A stretch of DNA of 8,712 nucleotides from Clostridia bacterium (GCA_017517985.1 JAFWWX010000001.1:1-8712); one strand, 5' to 3'. Positions 1 to 6,883 are shown, numbered from the stretch's first letter. The notes: a model not told the origin generated them from the letters alone. Numbers and translations are program-made.

Positions 1-85
1 ATTGGAGGTTCGTGCATGGATGGACGAACTCGGTGTTCAAAAGAATTATGTTGCAAAAGACGGTTCTCAGCTGATTCTGTTGTAA
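1..85 (+). CDS. C-terminal end of an unrecognised protein (partial)
   Basis: An open frame enters from the left edge and stops at TAA (83-85), giving about 27 residues beginning LEVRAWMDELGVQ and ending SQLILL. Nothing in this tail identifies a family; it is soluble-looking, with no membrane segment. It is credited as a real gene end because a strong intrinsic terminator follows 25 bases later and the next gene is convergent, which is the normal layout at a gene end. It may belong to the sugar-use functions next door, for example a transporter or glycosidase, but that is a guess. Confidence 0.5.
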   Translation, partial: LEVRAWMDELGVQKNYVAKDGSQLILL

Positions 86-110
86 TTATGCTGTAACAAA
101 TAAAAATCAA

Positions 111-165
111 AATAAAAGCAAACAAGCCCGTTGACTCATTGTCAGTGGGCTTGTTTGCTTTTATT
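111..165. terminator. Bidirectional intrinsic terminator between convergent genes
   Basis: Bases 111-129 are perfectly complementary to 147-165 (19 bp). The stem continues through two G-T pairs and four more Watson-Crick pairs to a five-base loop (136-140), making a 25-bp hairpin. The arms begin and end in A-rich and T-rich tracts, so a U-rich tail is available in both directions. It should end the plus-strand gene stopping at 85 and the minus-strand alpha-mannosidase gene. The mannosidase stop codon (161-163) lies inside the hairpin arm. Confidence 0.9.
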
Positions 166-2581
166 CGGTTATCATACATTCGGTAACTTTTCCGTTAGGC
201 ATAATTCTGACAGTTTTGATTTCCTGCGGTTTCCAGCTCATTGAGAATTTTGTGTTAAGAGCGGTGAAATCAACCGTAGCATCGGTTGCGGTGCCGTTTG
301 TTTCAACAATACGCATGATGATACCGTTGCCGTTTTCTGCAGACTTGATTGAAGTGACAACAATATTTTCTTTATCAACGTCAAGTGCAGAATAAATCTG
401 AGGTAGATTTCCGCCGTGGTGTGTTTCCTGATGTGTCTGAAGCGGATTGTTAAGAACTTCCGATGCTTTGAATAGTTCGGAATTGACCTTCTGAATATGA
501 GGAACGATTTCATAGGTAAATTCCTGCTCGCCCTTATCAAGAAATTCCATTTCACCGTCACGCATATGCTGACCGAAGTGGTCAAGGTATGCACAGCTTC
601 GTGCAATCATCATACGCAGATCATTACCGATTGAACAGAAACTGTATTTGCCTGTGTTCAGAAGTCCGAGACCCTTACCAGTTTCATCGCATATATCGCA
701 CCATGCGTGTGAAGGCTCTTCCTGACCGTTTGCATCCTTTTCAATAAAGCCATAAGGCATGGAATATGTGACGGTTGAATTGTTTACATCCGCTTTGAAC
801 GAAAGCTTGACGGATTTATACTGCTCATCAAGCTCAAGAACTGTTCTGACTGTAAGCTTATCGCTATCGTCATAAAGCGAGTAGTATCTTGTCAGTACGG
901 AATTGCCGTATTTTACAACGGATTTGACGGTTACCCTGACAGGACCGTTTTCAACAATCTCAAGAGTACCTTCGCCAAACTGACCTATATCAATATTATA
1001 ATCAAAAACTCTGTGTCCCCATGTATCGTTGGCAAAATCGTCGCAAACAACTGCTCTGCCAAGCAGACCTTCGGCAAATTCGGTGTTGCTTTCTTTTAAT
1101 ATACAAGAAGAAACTGCACCTGTTTCTTTATCAAAAACAAATCTGACCTTACTGTTTTCAAGGCTGTTTTCTGTTGCAGTAAGATGTGACTCGAAGGATT
1201 TTTCATCGTTGTTTTCTTTGTGATAAAGATAATATACAGCGTAACCGTAAGCAGGAACATCTGCTTCAAAAATGCACTTGTAAAGATGCTCACCGTCGGT
1301 ATATGAAGCACGCACAAGCTGGAACGGGACTTCATTACCCTTTGAATCAAGAACCTTTGAAATGTACTGCGAACCGAACTGCGCAATAGATTTAACAGCA
1401 AAAGAATGAGGGTTAAACACAACCATTGGTGAGCCTTCGCCCTCTTTATACCACATTCTGCCTCTCATTTCAGTATCGTCAGCGTCAAGAAAATCGGTAG
1501 TCTTGATTCTCCAAGTTATACGCTGTGCAGCAAAGGTGTTTACATCAAGAGCTGTTTCACGAGCGTAACCGTAAGAATTTTCTGCATCAAAATATGCTTC
1601 TTTTACTGAACAGCCAGCAAGGATATCGTGGAACTGATTGAACATAACCCGTTCCCATGCGGCTTCAATCTGCTTGTTATGCAAAGCAGAACCCGTCATT
1701 ATATTAGCAAGAACATCCAGTTTTTCAGCCGTTACAAGCTCTGTTTCTGCCCTGCGGTTGATGTTTTTAATTCTGCTGTTTGCGCTGTAGCAACCGCTTG
1801 CGTGGTGCTGCAAATCCTCGTTTACAAGCGGCATTTCAGTGCCCTGTGCTTCTTCAAAATAAGTATCGGGGGTGGAATATTTGAAATCACCGTTACAGAT
1901 AAGCTTTTCAGCGTTTTTAAGGTGCTCCTTTGAAGGTCCGCCACCGTGATTACCGACACCGAAAAGCACCATCATCGGCTGATTTTTGTTGTAATAGTGG
2001 TCAACAAGGCGCTGCTCGTGAACATCTCCGCCGTATCCGTCAGGAACACGGAAAGCATTGATAACACTTCCGTCAGGGCTTTGCCAATAATGCAGATCAT
2101 CAAACGGAAGATTAGGTTTTTCTGTACGGTTGTCAGGTCGCTGATAAATGTAATTGTCTATTCCTGATTTTTTCAGCAACTGAGGCAACATACCGTTATG
2201 TCCGAATGAGTCAACATTGTATCCTGTTTTTACGATGAATCCGAAATTCTCTTTGAAAAACTTTTGTGAATAGAGCATGTGACGGCAGAATGCCTCACCC
2301 GACGGAATGTTGCAATCGGGTTGCACCCACATACCGCCAACAATTGCCCATCTGCCTTCTTTTACTCTTTGCTTTATTTCTTCGAACATTTCAGGCTCGT
2401 TGAGTTTTATCCATTTATAGTAGCTTGCACATGCACTTGTGAATGTGTAATCGGGAAATTCGTTCATTCTGTCAAGTGCGGAGCGAAAAGTGGATTTAAC
2501 AAGCGACAGTCCTTCAGGGACACGCCATTGCCAGACGGGGTCAAGGTGAGCGTTTGCAATGAGGTGGAACTTTTTCTTCAT
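161..2581 (-). CDS. GH38 family alpha-mannosidase
   Basis: Probable cytoplasmic alpha-mannosidase (806 aa) releasing mannose from alpha-mannosides by a retaining, metal-dependent mechanism. Visible GH38 hallmarks: AHLDPVWQW near the N-terminus (metal ligands H12 and D14), VDSFGH with D124 as the expected nucleophile and metal ligand, GVGNHGGGP at 208-215, and NQFHDILAG with H318 as the expected fourth metal ligand. The first ~270 residues form the catalytic domain, followed by a helical segment, and the region after about 380 is beta-rich as in the family. No signal peptide is seen. The length is at the short end for bacterial GH38 enzymes but all core motifs are present. AAAAGGAG (2590-2597) lies 8 bases before the ATG, fixing the start. 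It is the last gene of the ROK-SIS-GH38 operon, 29 bases after the SIS stop. The exact substrate (free oligomannoside, N-glycan fragment or phosphorylated mannoside) cannot be read from the sequence. Confidence 0.93.
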   Translation of the reverse strand: MKKKFHLIANAHLDPVWQWRVPEGLSLVKSTFRSALDRMNEFPDYTFTSACASYYKWIKLNEPEMFEEIKQRVKEGRWAIVGGMWVQPDCNIPSGEAFCRHMLYSQKFFKENFGFIVKTGYNVDSFGHNGMLPQLLKKSGIDNYIYQRPDNRTEKPNLPFDDLHYWQSPDGSVINAFRVPDGYGGDVHEQRLVDHYYNKNQPMMVLFGVGNHGGGPSKEHLKNAEKLICNGDFKYSTPDTYFEEAQGTEMPLVNEDLQHHASGCYSANSRIKNINRRAETELVTAEKLDVLANIMTGSALHNKQIEAAWERVMFNQFHDILAGCSVKEAYFDAENSYGYARETALDVNTFAAQRITWRIKTTDFLDADDTEMRGRMWYKEGEGSPMVVFNPHSFAVKSIAQFGSQYISKVLDSKGNEVPFQLVRASYTDGEHLYKCIFEADVPAYGYAVYYLYHKENNDEKSFESHLTATENSLENSKVRFVFDKETGAVSSCILKESNTEFAEGLLGRAVVCDDFANDTWGHRVFDYNIDIGQFGEGTLEIVENGPVRVTVKSVVKYGNSVLTRYYSLYDDSDKLTVRTVLELDEQYKSVKLSFKADVNNSTVTYSMPYGFIEKDANGQEEPSHAWCDICDETGKGLGLLNTGKYSFCSIGNDLRMMIARSCAYLDHFGQHMRDGEMEFLDKGEQEFTYEIVPHIQKVNSELFKASEVLNNPLQTHQETHHGGNLPQIYSALDVDKENIVVTSIKSAENGNGIIMRIVETNGTATDATVDFTALNTKFSMSWKPQEIKTVRIMPNGKVTECMITE

Positions 2582-2610
2582 CTTTCAATCTCCTTTTTAT
2601 GAATTCATTT

Positions 2611-3204
2611 TTATTTTGAGAAAAAATGTTTTTCAAGAGATGCACACAGATAGTGATAAACAGGCAAGTGATATTCCTGCACTTCATAAGTTTCGCAGCT
2701 CGGAACATTTATTGTAACATCGCACAGCTCCATCAATTTGCTTGGCTTTTCACCTGTCAAAGCAACGGTCTTTACGCCAAGTGATTTTGCAACGGTCAGG
2801 GCATTGATTATATTTGCAGAATTCCCTGAAGTTGAAATACCTATAACAAGATCATTTTTGCATGCGTATCCATATACAAGCTGTGCATACATCATCTCAG
2901 GATTTGCATCATTAACATAAGCGGAGAGCACGGATATCTGGCTTGGTAAAGATATTGCCGGTAAAGCTCCTTGCAAACCTTTGCGGAGTTCTTCCGGTAT
3001 GCGTTCATCGGAAACAGGTCGCTTCAAATGAAAACCTTTCATGAGTTCGCCTACAATATGTTCACAATCTGCCGCACTGCCCCCGTTGCCGCATATAAGT
3101 ATCTTTCCGCCTTGTTCGTATGTTTTTATCATAAGTTCAAGAGTATTTTTAATTTTACTCTCGCAGGACTTAAGAGCAGGATAGCGTACCATTAGCTTTT
3201 CCAA
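2611..3204 (-). CDS. SIS-domain phosphosugar isomerase-like protein (GmhA-like)
   Basis: A 197-aa single SIS (sugar isomerase) domain protein resembling sedoheptulose-7-phosphate isomerase GmhA and its relative DiaA. The phosphosugar-binding elements are GNGGSAAD (39-46) and STSGNS (124-129). E53 in VGELMKGF and H179 in EYHLP sit where GmhA has its catalytic Glu and His, which favours an isomerase over a purely regulatory SIS protein. The chosen start is TTG (3202-3204), directly after the ROK TGA stop (3205-3207). AAAAGGAG (3213-3220) is 8 bases upstream of TTG, whereas the ATG at 3206-3208 is out of frame and too close. An in-frame ATG at 3190-3192 is a fallback start. The ribosome site lies inside the last ROK codons, so translation is probably coupled. 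Acting on the phosphate made by the neighbouring kinase is a sensible inference; true heptose chemistry is possible but unproven. Confidence 0.85.
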   Translation of the reverse strand: MEKLMVRYPALKSCESKIKNTLELMIKTYEQGGKILICGNGGSAADCEHIVGELMKGFHLKRPVSDERIPEELRKGLQGALPAISLPSQISVLSAYVNDANPEMMYAQLVYGYACKNDLVIGISTSGNSANIINALTVAKSLGVKTVALTGEKPSKLMELCDVTINVPSCETYEVQEYHLPVYHYLCASLEKHFFSK

Positions 3205-4131
3205 TCATATTTCTCCTTTTATTCCGCAAACCGCTACACACAAAGCTGCAACATCTCCAAGTGATTCACCAAGCTCTGCAGGAACTATTTTGCAAACATT
3301 GCGCGATTGAGGAAGAGTTTCTTTTGCAATAACCTTTTCCATTTCTGCTCGTAATAATTCTTCGCTGCGTTGAAATATGCTTCCAAGAATTATCTTTTCG
3401 GGGTTGAGTATATCAATCAGCACTGAAAGACCTCGACCTAACATATGTGCACACTGCATGTATACTTCCAATGCACTTTCATCGCCTAATATAGCGATAT
3501 CAGCGATAGATTTGGCTGTTATTTCATCACCCGAAAAACTTACAGGATGGCCCATTTGTTGGTTTTCTTTTGCAATGGTTTTTCCTATTTGAGCTATACC
3601 GCCGCCGGAACAGAATCCTTCAAATGAACCTGCTTTTCCGTAACCGACCGGTCCATAATCAGAAAGCCTTATATGACCTACTTCGCCTGCCATATCACAA
3701 GCACCGGTGTACAGTTTGCCATTCAAGATGAGTCCCGCACCAAGACCCGTGCCAAAAGTAAGAAATATCATATTCTGTGTCCCTCTTCCTGCTCCGAATT
3801 TCCATTCTGCAAGACTGCATGCATCTGCATCATTTCTTAAAAAGACAGGAACATTGAATTCGTTTTTTAGCACATCTACTATTTTAATATTATCCCATCC
3901 GGGAAGATTAGGCGGTGATTTTATTATTCCGTTTTTAGAGTCCAACGGGCCTCCGCAACTTATACCTATAGCATCACATTTGCCCATTGTTTTTGCAATT
4001 TTGATTATCTTATCAATAGTGTTTTTGCAATCCTTTGTTGGGACTTTTTCCTTTTGTATAACTTCACCCGCATCATTGCCCGAAACCACTGCGCATTTGG
4101 TTCCGCCAATGTCGATACCAATAAATTTAAT
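3205..4131 (-). CDS. ROK-family sugar kinase, probable ATT start
   Basis: A 308-aa ROK (repressor, ORF, kinase) protein without a DNA-binding domain, so an ATP-dependent hexose kinase, for example for mannose or glucose. Motifs in 308-aa numbering: GIDIGGTK (about 5-12, phosphate binding), RND with D101 as expected catalytic base, LTFGTGLGAG (phosphate-2 loop) and GEVGH with H153. The usual CxCGxxGCxE zinc motif reads VGYGKAGSFE at 162-171, so all three cysteines are replaced (V162, Y164, S169) while E171 is kept. An in-frame ATG at 4159-4161 would add ten residues, but it has no ribosome site and lies only a few bases after the predicted transcription start. A perfect AGGAGG (4140-4145) sits 8 bases before ATT (4129-4131), where the reading MKFIGIDIGG matches a typical ROK N-terminus. 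First gene of the operon. The family is certain; the sugar is not known. Confidence 0.88.
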   Translation of the reverse strand: MKFIGIDIGGTKCAVVSGNDAGEVIQKEKVPTKDCKNTIDKIIKIAKTMGKCDAIGISCGGPLDSKNGIIKSPPNLPGWDNIKIVDVLKNEFNVPVFLRNDADACSLAEWKFGAGRGTQNMIFLTFGTGLGAGLILNGKLYTGACDMAGEVGHIRLSDYGPVGYGKAGSFEGFCSGGGIAQIGKTIAKENQQMGHPVSFSGDEITAKSIADIAILGDESALEVYMQCAHMLGRGLSVLIDILNPEKIILGSIFQRSEELLRAEMEKVIAKETLPQSRNVCKIVPAELGESLGDVAALCVAVCGIKGEI

Positions 4132-4166
4132 AACTGACACCTCCTGTCTAATACATTCCATTGATT

Positions 4167-4180
4167 ATGATTTTATTATA
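4167..4180 (-). promoter_or_regulatory. Predicted promoter (-10) of the ROK-SIS-mannosidase operon
   Basis: TATAAT reads on the minus strand at 4180-4175. No good -35 hexamer lies 16-18 bases upstream (the best reading is about 4198-4203 with only two matches). The start of transcription would fall near 4168. A perfect -10 with a poor -35 suits a promoter that needs an activator, plausibly the divergent AraC-family protein. Confidence 0.55.
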
Positions 4181-4183
4181 CTT

Positions 4184-4207
4184 TGCATGTCAGAATCCTG
4201 CATTGTC
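4184..4207. promoter_or_regulatory. Candidate operator: direct repeats TGCATGTC / TGCATTGTC
   Basis: TGCATGTC (4184-4191) and TGCATTGTC (4199-4207) are near-identical direct repeats, 15 bases start to start, between the divergent genes and covering the -35 position of the minus-strand operon promoter. AraC-family proteins carry two helix-turn-helix units and often bind direct repeats beside -35, so this is a plausible site for the neighbouring regulator. The repeats are short and the assignment is an inference. Confidence 0.35.
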
Positions 4208-4223
4208 TTTTTTTGCCTTTGTA

Positions 4224-4252
4224 TTGATTTTTATTATCAGACAAGTTAAAAT
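4224..4252 (+). promoter_or_regulatory. Predicted sigma-70 promoter of the AraC-family gene
   Basis: TTGATT (4224-4229), a 17-base spacer and TAAAAT (4247-4252) give a reasonable housekeeping promoter. The expected start near 4259 leaves a very short leader beginning almost at the ribosome site AAAAGGAAG (4258-4266). Confidence 0.5.
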
Positions 4253-4273
4253 AGAGCAAAAGGAAGTGGGCTT

Positions 4274-5053
4274 ATGCAGAAATATACAAAGAGCAGATTT
4301 ATAGAAAACGGCTACCTCAGTGCAACCAAAAAGCAAGAAAACACTTTTATAGAAACGCATTTTCACGATTTTTATGAGCTGGAGTTTATTATTTCGGGCA
4401 ACGGTACATATACGGTTGACGGAACCGAATATGAAATAGAACCGGGCAATTTGTTTTTCTTGACTCCGCTTGACTTTCACTATGTGGATATCAAGGATGC
4501 CGAACTTTATAATGTTATGTTCTCGGGCGATATCTGCAATCAGACTTTTCTGCAGAGCCTCACAAAAAACTCGCCGGTGTTTCTGAAAGTAAGCGGAGAA
4601 ACCAAACTTTGCTTTGAAGTTTTGCTTAACGAACTCTGCAACAATATAAATGATAAGGATTTTTCCGAAATGTTGCTCAACGCCATTATTGCAAAACTTA
4701 AAAAGGAAACTTCAGATGACGAACCAATCAGGGAACTTTCCGCAATAAACAAAGCGGAGTTATATGTTCTCAACAATTTCAGAAATGAGCTTAAACTTGA
4801 AGATGTTGCCAACGAGGTTGCTCTTGCACCCACATATTTTTCACGGCTATTCAAGGCAGAAAAAGGAATAAACTTCAAAGTTTATCTGAACAATATGCGC
4901 TTTGAATATGCAAAAAAACTGCTTGAGCACACAGACATGACCGTGCTGCAGATATGCACGGAATGCGGATTCAACGACTATCCGAATTTCATAAGACGTT
5001 TTAAACAACACACAGGATATTATCCTGTTCAATACAGAGAGTTGTTTGGATAA
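4274..5053 (+). CDS. AraC-family transcriptional regulator with cupin sensor domain
   Basis: A 259-aa DNA-binding regulator. The N-terminal part (about 22-75) looks like an AraC-type cupin fold: THFHDFYELEFIISGNG followed by the YEIEPGNLFFLTP turn typical of sugar-sensing members. The C-terminal ~95 residues form the double helix-turn-helix: the first HTH around 174-196 (LEDVANEVALAPTYFSRLFK) and the second around 222-245, with the family signature ICTECGFNDYPNFIRRFKQHTGYYP. AAAAGGAAG (4258-4266) precedes the ATG by 7 bases. It is divergent from the ROK-SIS-mannosidase operon and 142 bases from the ROK ATT codon, so it most likely controls that operon, probably as an activator binding a mannose-containing sugar. 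The ligand is not predictable from sequence. Confidence 0.93.
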   Translation: MQKYTKSRFIENGYLSATKKQENTFIETHFHDFYELEFIISGNGTYTVDGTEYEIEPGNLFFLTPLDFHYVDIKDAELYNVMFSGDICNQTFLQSLTKNSPVFLKVSGETKLCFEVLLNELCNNINDKDFSEMLLNAIIAKLKKETSDDEPIRELSAINKAELYVLNNFRNELKLEDVANEVALAPTYFSRLFKAEKGINFKVYLNNMRFEYAKKLLEHTDMTVLQICTECGFNDYPNFIRRFKQHTGYYPVQYRELFG

Positions 5054-5423
5054 AACTAATATATAATTGAATATTATAAACCTTTTAAAAACGAAAAAGG
5101 AGCAAAAACCGATTTGGTAACTTAAATAATGCAATTTTTACAATCTTCAAAGTGCAGTCTAAACCGATAAAAATCACATATTTTCCGTTCAATTTTTCTT
5201 AAACGACAATACATAATAAAAACTAAATCCATTCGACAAAAGTTAATTCTTAACGGTTTAGAGCGATAAGAATTAACTAAAAACACCGTGTAAGCTCACC
5301 GCCTGTTGTATTTTGTCTATTTATAATATTATACAGAAATAGCATCTCTCATAAAACGAGATATACAATCCTGTAATAAGAGATATATTATCTATATACA
5401 GGCGATTAAAACGCATATTTAGA
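5054..5423. other. AT-rich spacer, no gene seen
   Basis: About 370 bases between the AraC-family stop and the trpB terminator. It has no convincing coding frame with a ribosome site. It contains a 12-bp perfect inverted repeat at 5241-5278, listed separately. It also contains a weaker imperfect one: CCTGTA at 5370-5375 faces TACAGG at 5397-5402, with AGATA/TATCT inside. No clear terminator lies directly after the AraC-family gene; the hairpin at 5424-5459 may serve it. Confidence 0.5.
5241..5278. repeat. 12-bp perfect inverted repeat, 14-base loop
   Basis: AGTTAATTCTTA (5241-5252) is the exact reverse complement of TAAGAATTAACT (5267-5278), separated by a more GC-rich 14-base loop. The stem is AT-rich and lacks a long T tract on either side (AAAAAC on the right; TTTTG when read on the minus strand), so it is at best a weak terminator. 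It could be a protein-binding palindrome, an RNA stability element or the relic of a small repeat element. Its role is unknown. Confidence 0.6.
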
Positions 5424-5459
5424 AAAAGCCAAGATACCGATTACTGTATCTTGGCTTTT
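5424..5459 (-). terminator. Intrinsic terminator of trpB
   Basis: AAAAGCCAAGATAC (5424-5437) pairs perfectly with GTATCTTGGCTTTT (5446-5459) around an 8-base loop. On the minus strand the stem runs into TTTTTCT, 21 bases after the trpB stop, so trpB is the last gene of its transcript. On the plus strand a shorter TTTTG follows, so it may also stop transcripts from the AraC-family gene. Confidence 0.9.
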
Positions 5460-5479
5460 GAAATTATTTGTTTCTTACA

Positions 5480-6700
5480 CTATCTAATACCATATTTTTC
5501 AATGATATAGTCCATATCCTTATCGCCTCTGCCGGAGAGGTTGATAAGCACAGATCCCTTACCCATTGTCTTTGCAAGCTTCATACCGTAAGCAACGGCA
5601 TGGGAACTTTCAATAGCCGGGATGATACCCTCCATTCTGGAAAGCTCAAAGAATGCATCAATGGTTTCGTCGTCAGTAACAACATCATATTTTACTCTGC
5701 CCAAGTCGTGCAGGAATGCGTGCTCCGGTCCGCAGGATGGATAATCCAAACCGCTTGCCACGGAATACACGGGAGCAGGATCACCGTTTTCATCCTTCAG
5801 CATAATGCTGTTAAAGCCATGCATGATGCCTTCTTCACCATAGGTGAGACTTGCGGCGTGGTCACCCATTTTAATGCCTCTTCCGAGAGGCTCTACACCG
5901 TAAATATCAACGGGGTCGTTCAAAAAGCCTGAGAAAAGTCCCATTGCGTTTGAGCCGCCGCCCACACAGGCAACCACCGCGTCGGGAATCTCACCCGTCA
6001 TATCAATGAACTGTTCTCTTGCTTCAATACCAACAACACTCTGAAAGTCTCTCACCATCATCGGGAACGGATGAGGGCCGACGACTGAACCTATGCAGTA
6101 GATAGCGTCCTTATACTCATTGCAATATGCGGCGAAGGCAGCGTCTACTGCTTCTTTCAAGGTTTGTAGACCATCTGTAACCTCGACCACTCTTGTACCA
6201 AGGATCTTCATTCTTGCCACATTGGGAGCCTGCTTTTTAATATCTACAGCACCCATATAGATATCACACTCCAAGCCGAAATATGCGGCGGCGGTAGCAA
6301 GAGCCACACCGTGCTGACCTGCACCTGTTTCGGCAATGACCTTTTTTTTCCCCATATACTTTGCCAGCAGCACTTCACCCATACAGTGATTGAGCTTGTG
6401 TGCGCCGGTGTGGTTCAAATCCTCGCGCTTCACATAGAGCTGAACGCCTGTGCCGATTTTATCCGAAAGTCTTGCAAGATGGGAGATTGGTGTCGGTCTG
6501 CCTTGAAATTCCTTGCGTATACGGCGAAGCTCGTCGATAAATTTGCGGGACTTGCAGATGGTCTGGTATGCTTCGCTGATCTCATTCATAGCGACCTGCA
6601 GTTCGGGCGGGATATAGGAGCCGCCGTATTTGCCAAAGTAGCCATTATTGTCGGGATAGTTCTTAAAATAGGTATCAAAATCAATATTGTTAAATTTCAT
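5480..6700 (-). CDS. trpB: Tryptophan synthase beta chain
   Basis: PLP-dependent enzyme joining indole and L-serine to make L-tryptophan; 406 aa, the usual length. Motifs: [13 protein letters not shown] (68-80); the PLP-lysine motif [15 protein letters not shown] with K102 as the Schiff-base lysine; AETGAGQHG with E124 as the catalytic acid; GGGSNA (248-252 region) binding the PLP phosphate; SGRGDKD (389-395). The HTGAHK form and length fit the TrpB1 class that normally works with TrpA, not the TrpB2 class. An ATG at 6713-6715 would add five residues but overlaps the ribosome site; GGAGG (6709-6713) lies 8 bases before the ATG at 6698-6700, which is taken as the start. The gene is alone between a T-box leader and a terminator; trpA does not follow. 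By eye it is richer in GC than the sugar operon. Expression is predicted to rise when tRNA-Trp is uncharged. Confidence 0.96.
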   Translation of the reverse strand: MKFNNIDFDTYFKNYPDNNGYFGKYGGSYIPPELQVAMNEISEAYQTICKSRKFIDELRRIRKEFQGRPTPISHLARLSDKIGTGVQLYVKREDLNHTGAHKLNHCMGEVLLAKYMGKKKVIAETGAGQHGVALATAAAYFGLECDIYMGAVDIKKQAPNVARMKILGTRVVEVTDGLQTLKEAVDAAFAAYCNEYKDAIYCIGSVVGPHPFPMMVRDFQSVVGIEAREQFIDMTGEIPDAVVACVGGGSNAMGLFSGFLNDPVDIYGVEPLGRGIKMGDHAASLTYGEEGIMHGFNSIMLKDENGDPAPVYSVASGLDYPSCGPEHAFLHDLGRVKYDVVTDDETIDAFFELSRMEGIIPAIESSHAVAYGMKLAKTMGKGSVLINLSGRGDKDMDYIIEKYGIR

Positions 6701-6729
6701 TGTAGTTTCCTCCATAAATAAGTTTTGTT

Positions 6730-6813
6730 TTAGGTTGGTTTTGGGTATACAATCTCTTTCTGTTTAATTTCATATATTCGGCGCAAGGAGCGCCACCAGC
6801 GTTTTGTCATCAT
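6730..6813 (-). CDS. Small basic ORF with tandem Trp codons (candidate trp leader peptide)
   Basis: A 27-codon ORF between the T-box leader and trpB. It starts at ATG (6811-6813, with a second ATG right after) behind a very strong AAGGAGGT (6821-6828) and stops at TAA (6730-6732), 29 bases before the trpB ATG. The product begins MMTKRWWRS, with W6 and W7 encoded by adjacent TGG codons, and is strongly basic. The codons just after the Trp pair fold into a GGCGC-TCCTT-GCGCC hairpin (6780-6794). Two consecutive Trp codons upstream of a Trp-synthesis gene are the classic mark of a translating-ribosome sensor. However, no T tract follows this hairpin, so the effect may be on trpB translation or mRNA structure instead of termination. 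It could instead be a genuine small protein. I do not recognise the peptide. Confidence 0.6.
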   Translation of the reverse strand: MMTKRWWRSLRRIYEIKQKEIVYPKPT

Positions 6814-6836
6814 TATATTTACCTCCTTAATACAGG

Positions 6837-6877
6837 AAAAAGCTCCTTTGACTTATATCTTCCGTCAAAGGAGCTTT
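6837..6877 (-). terminator. Second intrinsic terminator in the trpB leader
   Basis: Read on the minus strand, AAAGCTCCTTTGAC (6877-6864) pairs perfectly with GTCAAAGGAGCTTT (6852-6839) around an 11-base loop and is followed by a T tract (6841-6837). The 14-bp stem lies directly downstream of the T-box terminator and just before the small ORF, so transcripts must pass both to reach trpB. Confidence 0.8.
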
Positions 6878-6883
6878 CATGTA

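Noticed and set aside
1628..2602. Plus-strand open frames opposite the mannosidase gene
   Set aside because: They lie antisense to a gene with complete GH38 motifs, lack domains and are explained as shadows of its codon use.
4159..4161. ATG as start of a 318-aa ROK kinase
   Set aside because: No ribosome site, lies almost at the predicted transcript start, and would put a perfect AGGAGG inside the coding sequence; the ten added residues do not look like a ROK N-terminus.
5081..5100. CCTTTT/AAAAGG hairpin just after the AraC-family gene as its terminator
   Set aside because: Only six mostly A-T pairs and no following T tract; too weak to call.
6701..6715. ATG at 6713-6715 as trpB start
   Set aside because: It overlaps GGAGG, which has ideal spacing to the ATG at 6698-6700; the five extra residues are the translated ribosome site.
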